A DNA stretch of 7,695 bases, from NCBI GenBank assembly GCA_963205465.1, contig CAUJKG010000006.1, positions 1-7,695 of the forward strand. The letters run 5' to 3'. The notes beneath the pieces were generated by a model. That model worked only from the letters and a program-made list of their open reading frames with translations, was not told where the DNA came from and searched no databases. Positions 1 to 6,549 of this stretch are shown one piece after another (the stretch's first letter is position 1; each line of letters opens with the position of its first letter). This DNA comes from Pseudomonadota bacterium (GTDB lineage: Bacteria; Pseudomonadota; Alphaproteobacteria; Rhizobiales; Xanthobacteraceae). The position numbers and the translations under genes are program-made.

Positions 1-1
1 G

Positions 2-460
2 CCCTGCATCGGCGGCGGCCTGGAAATCGCGGGGCGTAGCGATATCCGCATCTGCGACGACACCGCGCGCTTCGGTATTCCGGTCAACCGGCTTGGGCTT
101 GTGGTGGCCTATGCCGAGCTTAAGGCGCTGCTCGATATCGTCGGCCCTGCAGCGGCGCTCGAGATGCTGCTAGAAGGCAAGATCATCGGCGCGGAGGATG
201 CCTTGCGCATGCGGCTCGTGAACCGGGTCGTATCGTCTGCGCAACTCGAAACAGAAGTCTACGCGACCGCGAACCGCATTGCCGACGGCGCCCCGCTCGC
301 TGCCCGGTGGCACAAGAAGTTCGTCCGCCGCTTGCTCGAACCGAAACCGCTCCGCGAAGATGAGCTTGACGAAAGCTTCGAGTGCTTCGGCACCGAAGAT
401 TTCCAGATTGGCTATCGCGCCTTCCTCGCGAAGAAGAAGCCGCAGTTCAAGGGGCGTTGA
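2..460 (+). CDS. Enoyl-CoA hydratase/isomerase (crotonase) family protein, C-terminal part
   Basis: This is the last 152 codons of a crotonase-fold protein; about 105 N-terminal residues lie before the window if it has the usual length near 260. It opens with the oxyanion-hole stretch CIGGGLEIAG, followed by DIRI and FGIPVNRLG, which match the family's GGG-x-E and F-G-x-P blocks. The middle has the usual AAALEMLLEGK...A-ALRMRLVNRVV region, and the end, QIGYRAFLAKKKPQFKGR, is the typical crotonase tail. Family members hydrate, isomerise or otherwise process acyl-CoA thioesters through an enolate held in the oxyanion hole. The glutamate matching Glu144 of rat mitochondrial hydratase is present (codon 23-25), but the position matching Glu164 is valine (codon 83-85), so simple hydratase activity is doubtful. 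The stop codon overlaps the start of the CoA transferase gene, so the two are probably co-transcribed and translationally coupled. Family assignment is strong; the reaction is unknown. Confidence 0.9.
   Translation, partial: PCIGGGLEIAGRSDIRICDDTARFGIPVNRLGLVVAYAELKALLDIVGPAAALEMLLEGKIIGAEDALRMRLVNRVVSSAQLETEVYATANRIADGAPLAARWHKKFVRRLLEPKPLREDELDESFECFGTEDFQIGYRAFLAKKKPQFKGR
449..454 (+). promoter_or_regulatory. Ribosome binding site for the CoA transferase gene
   Basis: AAGGGG lies 5 nt before the ATG at 460, inside the last codons of the crotonase gene. It supports 460 as the real start rather than the in-frame ATG at 382, which would overlap the upstream gene by 79 nt and add 26 residues that do not look like the family's N-terminus. 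Confidence 0.6.
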
Positions 461-1668
461 TGACCGCTGGCAAGGGGCCGCTGCAAGGCATCAAGGTGAT
501 CGAGCTTTGTCACGTCATGGCGGGTCCGGTCTGCGGGCTGATGCTCGCGGACATGGGTGCGGAAGTCATCAAGGTCGAGAAGATGCCGAACGGCGACGAC
601 ACACGCCGCACGGTGCCGCCGAAGATCGGTGACGAAGCCGCAGCCTTCATGATGATGAACCGTAACAAGCGCGGGATTGCCGTCGATCTAAAGACCGAAG
701 CCGGAAAGAAGATTCTTTATCGCCTTCTGGAAACTGCTGATGTCGTGACCGAGAACTACAGCCGCGGAACCATGGAGCGCCTCGGCCTCGGCTACGAGAC
801 GCTGCGCGAAAAGAATCCGCGGCTGATCTATTGCGCCATCTCCGGCTTCGGCCGCAGCGGTCCTTATGCTGATCGCGGCGGCTTCGACCTGATCGCGCAG
901 GGTATGAGCGGCTTGATGTCGATCACGGGGGAAGGGCCGGGCCGCCCGCCGGTGAAAGTCGGCGCGCCGGTTACCGACATAACCGCCGGGATTCTCGGTG
1001 CGATGGGAATTCTCGCCGCACTTCACGCCCGCCATCAGACCGGCAAGGGGCAGATGGTCGACACCTCGCTCTTTGAAGCGGGCATCGTGCAAACCTTCTG
1101 GCAATCCGCCATCGCGCTTGCGACCGGCGTCGCTCCGGGGCCGATGGGATCGGCGCACCCCTTGAATGCGCCCTATGAAGCGTTCGAAACGAAAGATGGC
1201 TGGATCAATCTTGGGGCGGCGAACCAGGCGACATGGCTTCGCACCTTGCAGCTTCTCGAACGCTCTGATCTCGCCGAAGACCATCGCTTCAAGGAGGCTT
1301 CCGGCCGGCTGGTGCATCGCATCGCGTTGGCGCAAGAGCTTGCGCTGGAGTTCAGGAAGCGGACGAGTGCGGAATGGCTTGCCGCGCTGGAACAGGCGAA
1401 AGTTCCGGCGGGTCCGGTCTTCGACGTGTTGCAGATGCACGCCGATCCGCAAACGCAGGCGCGTGAGATGATCGTGGAGGTGAATCACACCGCGATCGGT
1501 CGCGTAAAAACCCTTGGCGCGCCGGTTAAATTTTCAGCAACTCCCGGCGGCGTTCACCGCAGCGCACCAATTTTTGGTGAGCACACGAATGAAGTTTTGC
1601 GCGAATATGGTTTCTCGCCCGAAGAGATTGGTGAAATGGCTACGGCGCGCGCGATTCATCGAGTGTGA
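460..1668 (+). CDS. CaiB/BaiF family (family III) CoA transferase
   Basis: A complete 402-residue protein, the usual length for family III CoA transferases (CaiB, BaiF, formyl-CoA transferase, alpha-methylacyl-CoA racemase relatives). These enzymes move CoA between carboxylic acids, in the cytoplasm, through an aspartyl mixed anhydride. The N-terminus (LQGIKVIELCHVMAGPVCG, then LADMGAEVIKVEK at 29-41) is the characteristic CoA-binding Rossmann-like start. NRNKRGIAVDLK (67-78), ISGFGRSGPYADRGGFD (127-143) and TDITAG at 172-177 follow; Asp173 aligns with the catalytic aspartate. HQTGKGQMVDTSLFEA (192-207) and the closing APIFGEHTNEVLREYG are also family hallmarks. The start at 460 was chosen because translation from there gives a normal N-terminus, an SD sequence lies 5 nt upstream, and the ATGA overlap couples it to the crotonase gene. 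Acyl donor and acceptor cannot be read from sequence. An epimerase of the alpha-methylacyl-CoA racemase type is less likely but not excluded. Confidence 0.93.
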   Translation: MTAGKGPLQGIKVIELCHVMAGPVCGLMLADMGAEVIKVEKMPNGDDTRRTVPPKIGDEAAAFMMMNRNKRGIAVDLKTEAGKKILYRLLETADVVTENYSRGTMERLGLGYETLREKNPRLIYCAISGFGRSGPYADRGGFDLIAQGMSGLMSITGEGPGRPPVKVGAPVTDITAGILGAMGILAALHARHQTGKGQMVDTSLFEAGIVQTFWQSAIALATGVAPGPMGSAHPLNAPYEAFETKDGWINLGAANQATWLRTLQLLERSDLAEDHRFKEASGRLVHRIALAQELALEFRKRTSAEWLAALEQAKVPAGPVFDVLQMHADPQTQAREMIVEVNHTAIGRVKTLGAPVKFSATPGGVHRSAPIFGEHTNEVLREYGFSPEEIGEMATARAIHRV

Positions 1669-1809
1669 TTGCACCGCACGCAGTTTCGCGTTGCAACATT
1701 ATGGAGGCGCGGCAACACGCCATCATACCTGCGGATGATAGCGCTTGCAGAATTGATTGGTTATAAAACAATAAGGGACGACGAAAAAACATAACAACCG
1801 AGTCTCGGG
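1669..1809. promoter_or_regulatory. Intergenic region with possible promoter for the transporter genes
   Basis: These 141 nt separate the CoA transferase stop from the ATPase start and are clearly richer in A and T than the flanking genes, mainly from 1750 to 1800. A TATAAA at 1762-1767 resembles a -10 box, but I find no good -35 box 16-18 nt upstream; TTGCAG at 1745-1750 is only 11 nt away. A perfect 8-bp palindrome, GTTGCAAC, lies at 1690-1697 and could be a small operator or chance. There is no GC hairpin followed by T residues, so no intrinsic terminator for the upstream genes is visible. A promoter here is likely from position and composition, but its elements are not resolved, and read-through from the CoA transferase is possible. 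Confidence 0.35.
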
Positions 1810-3900
1810 GTGGAAGCAGAAGTATTGGAAAAATCGCGAGCGGCGCAATCCTCCGTGCCGTTACTTGCAGTCGAAGATTTGCACGTTCGTTTCGAGACGT
1901 CGCGCGGCACCGTGCGCGCGGTCGAAGGCATTTCCTATTCGGTCAATCGCGGCGAGGTCGTCGCGGTCGTGGGCGAATCCGGTTGCGGCAAATCGGTTTC
2001 CGCGCTGACGATCATGCGCCTGCTCGCAAAGTCAGGCCGGGTCACCGGCGGACGCATTCTGCTCGAAGGCCGCAATCTGCTCGACCTCTCGGATGAGGAA
2101 ATGCGCGCGGTTCGCGGGCACGAGATCTCCATGATCTTCCAGGAGCCGATGACCTCGCTCAATCCGGTCCTGCCGATCGGCATGCAGATCATGGAGCCGC
2201 TGCTCATCCATCTGAAGATGACGGAGGATCAGGCGCAGGCCCGTGCACTGGAGTTGATGCACCAGGTCGGCATCACTGACGGCGAGCGCAGACTTGCGCA
2301 GTATCCGCACCAGCTTTCCGGCGGCATGCGTCAACGCGTGATGATCGCCATCGGTCTTGCCTGCAAGCCGAAGCTCATCATCGCGGATGAGCCTACCACT
2401 GCGCTCGACGTCACCATTCAGGCGCAGATCCTCGAATTGATGAAGAACCTGTCGCGCGAACTCGGCATCGCGCTGGTCATCATCACGCACAACCTCGGCA
2501 TTGTCGCGCGCTATGCGGACCGCGTGAACGTCATGTACGCCGCACAGATCATCGAAAAGGGGACAGCGGACGACATCTTCCTGCAGCCGGGCCATCCTTA
2601 TACGAACGGATTGATGCGCTCGGTGCCGCGCCTCGATGAACCGCGCGGAAGTAAGCTACAGACCATCGAAGGCCTGCCGCCGGATTTGCGGATGCCGCCG
2701 GAGGGTTGCCGCTTCGCCGCGCGCTGCCCGCACCGGATCGAGAAATGTGCGCTGCCGATCGAATTGATCCCGGTCGGTGACAGCCACGAGGCCCGTTGTC
2801 ATCGGGTCGATGAAATCATGGCCGGCACGCTGAAGGTCGAGTTCCCGAGTGGCAGCGCCGTGACCTCGCAGGCGAAGAAAAGCGATAAGCCGATCCTGGA
2901 AGTCGCCCATCTGAAAAAATACTTCGGTGTGAAGGCGGCGGGTGCCGGTTTCTTCTCGAATGAGATGGCGACCGTCCGCGCCGTCGATGATGTGTCCTTT
3001 GCGATCGCGGAAGGCGAGACGCTCGGCCTCGTCGGCGAGTCCGGCTGCGGAAAAACTACCGTGGGCCGCGTGGTGCTGCGTCTCGACGAAGCGACGGACG
3101 GCACGATCAAATTTGGCACGACCGACGTGACCCATCACAGCGGCCGGGAGATGCGGGGGCTGCGCCGGAAAATTCAGGTGATTTTCCAGGACCCATATTC
3201 GTCGTTGAACCCGCGTATGACGGTTGGCGAAATCATTGCCGAGCCGTTGAAGGTCTACGGCATTGTTCCCGAGAAGAAAGCGCGGCTCGATAGGGTAGGC
3301 GAGTTGCTCAGTCAGGTCGGTTTGTTTCCCTATATGGCCGAGCGTTACCCGCACGAGCTTTCCGGCGGACAGCGGCAGCGCGTGGGCATCGCGCGCGCGT
3401 TGGCGCTTGAACCGTCGCTGATCGTTTGCGACGAGCCGGTTTCCGCGCTTGACGTTTCCATTCAGGGACAGGTCATCAACCTGCTCGAAGACCTGCAACA
3501 GCGTCTCGGGCTGACCTACCTGTTCATTGCGCACGATCTTGCCGTGGTCAGGCATATTTCCGATCGTGTTATCGTGATGTATCTCGGCAAGGTGATGGAG
3601 CTTGCAGACCGCGACGAGATTTATGCGCGGCCGTTGCACCCTTACACCAAGGCGCTGCTCGACGCGGCTCCGATTCCCGATCCCAAGATCGAGCGCGCGC
3701 GCGCTCCGCGGGCGTTACGCGGCGAAATTCCATCTCCGCTGAATCCGCCGACGGGTTGCGTGTTTCACACGCGCTGCCCCATCGCACTCGACGTGTGCAA
3801 GCAACAGAGCCCAGCCGTGCGCGAGCTGAAGCCGGGTCACCTTTCGGCCTGTCATCGTGCTGAGGAAATCCTGGAAGGAAAAGTTCTGCAAGGCGCCTGA
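1810..3900 (+). CDS. Fused double-domain ABC transporter ATPase, DppD-DppF type (oligopeptide/nickel importer class)
   Basis: A 696-residue cytoplasmic ATPase in which the two nucleotide-binding domains of a peptide-class importer, usually separate as DppD/DppF or OppD/OppF, are joined in one chain, as in the glutathione importer ATPase GsiA. First domain: Walker A GESGCGKS 55-62, Q-loop Gln111, signature LSGGM 169-173, Walker B LIIADE 189-194, switch His227. Second domain: Walker A GESGCGKT 409-416, Gln460, signature LSGGQ 517-521, Walker B LIVCDE 537-542, His575. All key residues are present in both, so two working ATP sites are expected. Each domain ends in the oligopeptide-transporter C-terminal extension with four cysteines (300, 306, 313, 330 and 650, 656, 663, 681). 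A linker of roughly 335-360 joins the halves. The GTG at 1810 gives the longest frame, since a stop lies in frame at 1792-1794, but it has no clear SD. TTG 1825, preceded by GGAAG, and GTG 1855 are alternatives; the first domain is intact from any of them. Confidence 0.93.
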   Translation: MEAEVLEKSRAAQSSVPLLAVEDLHVRFETSRGTVRAVEGISYSVNRGEVVAVVGESGCGKSVSALTIMRLLAKSGRVTGGRILLEGRNLLDLSDEEMRAVRGHEISMIFQEPMTSLNPVLPIGMQIMEPLLIHLKMTEDQAQARALELMHQVGITDGERRLAQYPHQLSGGMRQRVMIAIGLACKPKLIIADEPTTALDVTIQAQILELMKNLSRELGIALVIITHNLGIVARYADRVNVMYAAQIIEKGTADDIFLQPGHPYTNGLMRSVPRLDEPRGSKLQTIEGLPPDLRMPPEGCRFAARCPHRIEKCALPIELIPVGDSHEARCHRVDEIMAGTLKVEFPSGSAVTSQAKKSDKPILEVAHLKKYFGVKAAGAGFFSNEMATVRAVDDVSFAIAEGETLGLVGESGCGKTTVGRVVLRLDEATDGTIKFGTTDVTHHSGREMRGLRRKIQVIFQDPYSSLNPRMTVGEIIAEPLKVYGIVPEKKARLDRVGELLSQVGLFPYMAERYPHELSGGQRQRVGIARALALEPSLIVCDEPVSALDVSIQGQVINLLEDLQQRLGLTYLFIAHDLAVVRHISDRVIVMYLGKVMELADRDEIYARPLHPYTKALLDAAPIPDPKIERARAPRALRGEIPSPLNPPTGCVFHTRCPIALDVCKQQSPAVRELKPGHLSACHRAEEILEGKVLQGA

Positions 3901-3947
3901 AAAAGGTGCTGCCAATAAGAAAAGCCGTAGAAACGAACGAGGCTAAT

Positions 3948-3954
3948 GGGAGGA
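3948..3954 (+). promoter_or_regulatory. Strong ribosome binding site for the solute-binding protein
   Basis: GGGAGGA sits 5 nt before the ATG at 3960, the best SD match in the window. It fixes the start at 3960 instead of the in-frame GTG at 3906, which would put 18 charged residues in front of a normal signal peptide. Strong initiation fits the need for a binding protein in excess over the membrane complex. Confidence 0.75.
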
Positions 3955-3959
3955 AGAAA

Positions 3960-5543
3960 ATGAGAAAGCTAGTCTTGGGCCTGATCGGCGTAGCGGCGCT
4001 GTCGCTTGCCGCCGGACCAAAAGCGGAAGCGCAGCAGCCCAAGCGAGGCGGCACGCTAAACTTCGCGATCAGTGCTGAAACTCCGCAATATGATTGCCAC
4101 GGCAGCGACACCTACGCGACGCTGCATTTCTCGTCGCCGTTCTATTCGACGCTGCTGCGATACAATCTCAACAAATTCCCGGACGTCGAAGGCGATCTCG
4201 CCAAATCCTGGACCGTATCGCCGGACAAGAAGACCTATACCTTCACCCTGCATGACGGCGTGAAGTTCCACGACGGTACGCCGTTCTCGTCGGCAGACAT
4301 CAAGGCGACCTATGATCGCCTGCGTAATCCGCCGAAAGGCGTGGTTTCGACCCGCAGCGCGACGTTTGCAGATATCGAGAGCATCGAAACGCCGAACCCG
4401 ACCACCGTCGTGTTCAAGCTCAAGTCGGTGAACTCCTCGATGCTCGATCACTTCGCGAGCCCGTGGAACTGCGTCTATTCGGCCAAGGACCTTGCGGCCG
4501 ACCCGGCTGGTCCGCGCACCAAGATTAACGGCACCGGACCCTTCGTTTTCGTCGAGCATGTGAAGGGAAGCCACGTTGCCGGCAAGCGCAACGACGCCTA
4601 CTTCAAGAAGGGCCTGCCTTATCTCGACGGCTTCCGCGGCATCTTCACCTTGCAGGCGGCAGCAATGCTGAACGCGCTGCAGGGCGGGCAGGTGCTCGCG
4701 GAATTCCGCGGCGTTTCGCCAGCGGACCGCGACCGCATGGTCAGCGCGATGGGTAACAAGCTCCGCGTCGAGGAATCGAGCTGGACGCTGAACCTGCTCG
4801 TGCTCTTCAACACCGAAAAGCCGCCATTCAACGACGTTCGCGTGCGCAAGGCGCTTCTGCTCGCGATCGACCGCTGGGGCGGCAGCAAGGGGCTTTCGCG
4901 CATCTCGACGCTGCGTGCGGTCGGCGGCGTTGTCCGCCCCGGTTCGCCGCTGGCGACGCCGGAAGCCGAACTTGTGAAGCTTCCGGGCTTCGGCAAGGAC
5001 ATCAAGGCGGCACGCGCCGAAGCGCGCAGGCTGCTCAAGGAAGCTGGCCACGAGAAGCTGAAGTTCACCTTGTGGAATCGCAACCTTGCGATGCCCTATA
5101 CGCCGGCAGGCATCTTCCTGGTCGATCAATGGCGCCAGATCGGCGTCGAGGTCGAGCACAAGCAGTCGGACACCGCGCCCTATATCGCGGCGATGCGCAG
5201 CGGCAATTACGAAGTGGCGATCGACTTCTCGAACCTGTTCAACGACGATCCGACCTTGTCGCTGACCAAGTTCCTGTCGGCCAGTAAGAACCCGCTGAAC
5301 CTCGCCCGGTATGACGATCCGGAAATCGACCGGCTCTACGAGCTGCAGCTTCGCGAAGGCGACCTGAACAAGCGCCGTGCGCATATTCAGGCGCTGGAGA
5401 AGCGGCTGTTCGAGCAGGCCTATCAGCAGCCGATCCTGTGGTGGCACCGTATCGTGCTGAGCCACAAGACGGTGATGGGCTGGAAGATGTCGCCGAGCCA
5501 TAACCTCGGTCAGGATCTGGCCGACGTCTGGCTCAATCAGTAA
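3960..5543 (+). CDS. Periplasmic solute-binding protein, family 5 (peptide/nickel ABC importer)
   Basis: A 527-residue secreted binding protein, normal length for the DppA/OppA/NikA family (SBP family 5). The N-terminus is a Sec signal peptide: basic MRK, a hydrophobic run LVLGLIGVAALSLAAG, and a likely cut after AEA (residues 22-24). There is no lipobox, so it should be free in the periplasm. Family blocks seen are GGTLNFAIS (30-38), YTFTLHDGVKFHDGTPFSS (93-111) with ADIKATYDRL after it, INGTGPFVF (189-197) and NDVRVRKALLLAIDR (291-305). The C-terminal lobe has RSGNYEVAIDF and DDPEIDRLY. The protein holds only two cysteines after the signal, 46 and 171, which could form a disulfide. It lies 59 nt after the ATPase gene and 49 nt before the permeases. 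The bound solute cannot be told from sequence; family members bind peptides, nickel chelates, opines, sugars and other solutes. Confidence 0.93.
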   Translation: MRKLVLGLIGVAALSLAAGPKAEAQQPKRGGTLNFAISAETPQYDCHGSDTYATLHFSSPFYSTLLRYNLNKFPDVEGDLAKSWTVSPDKKTYTFTLHDGVKFHDGTPFSSADIKATYDRLRNPPKGVVSTRSATFADIESIETPNPTTVVFKLKSVNSSMLDHFASPWNCVYSAKDLAADPAGPRTKINGTGPFVFVEHVKGSHVAGKRNDAYFKKGLPYLDGFRGIFTLQAAAMLNALQGGQVLAEFRGVSPADRDRMVSAMGNKLRVEESSWTLNLLVLFNTEKPPFNDVRVRKALLLAIDRWGGSKGLSRISTLRAVGGVVRPGSPLATPEAELVKLPGFGKDIKAARAEARRLLKEAGHEKLKFTLWNRNLAMPYTPAGIFLVDQWRQIGVEVEHKQSDTAPYIAAMRSGNYEVAIDFSNLFNDDPTLSLTKFLSASKNPLNLARYDDPEIDRLYELQLREGDLNKRRAHIQALEKRLFEQAYQQPILWWHRIVLSHKTVMGWKMSPSHNLGQDLADVWLNQ

Positions 5544-5553
5544 CCAAAGGGAT

Positions 5554-5580
5554 CGCGGCCCGGTTTAACGCCGGGCCGCG
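5554..5580 (+). repeat. Perfect GC-rich hairpin between binding-protein and permease genes
   Basis: CGCGGCCCGG at 5554-5563 and CCGGGCCGCG at 5571-5580 are exact reverse complements, a 10-bp stem with a 7-nt loop (TTTAACG). It starts 10 nt after the binding-protein stop and ends 12 nt before the permease start. No T-run follows (AAATCTGC), so it is not a standard intrinsic terminator. By analogy with structures between binding-protein and permease genes in other importer operons, such as malE-malF, it could protect the upstream mRNA from 3' exonucleases or cause partial termination, giving more binding protein than permease. The inverted repeat is seen; the role is inferred. Confidence 0.75.
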
Positions 5581-5592
5581 AAATCTGCACCG

Positions 5593-6549
5593 ATGCTTCT
5601 CTACACGCTCAAGCGGTTGCTCCTGACCATCCCGACGCTGATCGGGGTTGCAGTGCTCGTTTTCTTCATGCTGCGTGTCGTCCCCGGCGACATCGTGGAA
5701 GTGAAGCTGCGAGGCGACGGCGGCAACGTCACGCAGGAAGTGGTGGAGCAGGAGCGCAAGCGGCTGGGTCTCGACCGGCCGCTGCTGGTGCAGTTCGGAG
5801 ACTACATGCTCGGGCTCGCGAAGTTCGATCTCGGCATCTCGATGTGGACCGAGCGCCCCGTGATCGAAGAAATCATGATCCGGCTGGAATTGTCGCTTGA
5901 GGTAGCGATCCTCGCGACGATATTCGCGACGATCATATCCATACCATTAGGGACGCTGGCCGCACTCTACCGCAACACCTGGATCGATTACGTCGTGCGG
6001 ATCATTACGATCGGCGGTTTGTCGATCCCGTCGTTCTGGTTCGGCATGATCATCATGCTGACCTTGCTCGCGCTGTTCAACTGGCTGCCGCCGATCACCT
6101 TCACGCCGATTTACGTGGATCCCGTCGCCAACCTCTCGCAATTAATCTGGCCAGCATTGGCGGTTGGCTACCGCTACTGCGCGGTGACCGCACGCATGAT
6201 CCGCTCATCGCTGCTGGAAGTGCTCGCGGAGGATTACATCCGCACCGCCCGCGCGAAGGGCGTTTACGAAAAGCTCGTGGTGTCGCGTCACGCGCTGCGC
6301 AACGCGCTGTTGCCGGCCATTACCGTGATGGGTCTTGAGTTCGCGTTCCTGATCGGCGGGCTCGTGGTGACGGAGCAGGTCTTCAACCTCAACGGCATCG
6401 GACAGCTCTTCGTGCAGAGCGTCTCGCGCAACGATTTCATGCTCATTCAGGGCATGGTGATCCTGATCGCGTGCTTCTATGTCGTCATCAACCTCGTGGT
6501 CGATCTGCTCTATGCGGTATTTGACCCGCGCATCCGGTACGGCAACTGA
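5593..6549 (+). CDS. ABC importer inner-membrane permease, DppB type
   Basis: A 318-residue membrane protein, the normal size for DppB/OppB/NikB. It begins with the family's LYTLKRLLLTIPTLIGVAVL first helix, followed by a periplasmic stretch with RLGLDRPLLVQFGDY (57-71) and FDLGISMWTERPV (78-90). Hydrophobic segments at about 8-29, 100-125, 134-163, 183-199, 245-262 and 284-310 give the expected six helices. The cytoplasmic coupling (EAA) loop is clear at about 209-241: LAEDYIRTARAKG followed by RHALRNALLP. The end, YAVFDPRIRYGN, is typical. It forms the translocation channel as a heterodimer with the DppC-type partner encoded next, driven by the fused ATPase. No SD is visible before the ATG at 5593, and the upstream hairpin ends 12 nt away, so its translation is probably weaker than that of the binding protein. 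The stop overlaps the next start by one base. Confidence 0.93.
   Translation: MLLYTLKRLLLTIPTLIGVAVLVFFMLRVVPGDIVEVKLRGDGGNVTQEVVEQERKRLGLDRPLLVQFGDYMLGLAKFDLGISMWTERPVIEEIMIRLELSLEVAILATIFATIISIPLGTLAALYRNTWIDYVVRIITIGGLSIPSFWFGMIIMLTLLALFNWLPPITFTPIYVDPVANLSQLIWPALAVGYRYCAVTARMIRSSLLEVLAEDYIRTARAKGVYEKLVVSRHALRNALLPAITVMGLEFAFLIGGLVVTEQVFNLNGIGQLFVQSVSRNDFMLIQGMVILIACFYVVINLVVDLLYAVFDPRIRYGN

Noticed and set aside
382..459. A longer CoA transferase start at ATG 382.
   Set aside because: It would overlap the crotonase gene by 79 nt and add 26 arginine-rich residues. The start at 460 has an SD and the normal family N-terminus.
688..1488. A 266-codon minus-strand open frame inside the CoA transferase gene.
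   Set aside because: It is antisense to a well-conserved enzyme, and its translation has no family pattern.
1734..1767. A sigma-54 or classical sigma-70 promoter in the intergenic gap.
   Set aside because: No GG/GC pair with sigma-54 spacing matched the consensus. For TATAAA at 1762, the nearest TTG-box is 11 nt away, too close for a sigma-70 pair. It is kept only as a weak possibility.
2656..3639. A 327-codon minus-strand open frame, and a shorter one at 2032-2595, within the ATPase gene.
   Set aside because: Both oppose a frame with complete Walker, signature and switch motifs. Their products resemble no family I recognise.
1810..3900. The double ATPase as an error-caused fusion of two genes.
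   Set aside because: Natural single-chain double ATPases are common in this transporter class. Both halves are complete and joined by a reasonable linker with no sign of a lost stop or frameshift.
3906..3959. A longer binding-protein start at GTG 3906.
   Set aside because: It would place 18 mostly polar residues before a textbook signal peptide, and the strong SD serves ATG 3960.
4056..5501. A 481-codon open frame on the minus strand across the binding-protein gene.
   Set aside because: It lies wholly antisense to a clear family-5 binding protein with signal peptide and SD. Its translation is Arg/Val/Ala-rich with no recognisable motif, as expected of a shadow frame in GC-rich DNA.
5554..5580. 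The intergenic hairpin as an intrinsic terminator ending the operon.
   Set aside because: No T-run follows, and the downstream permease genes are needed for the same transporter.
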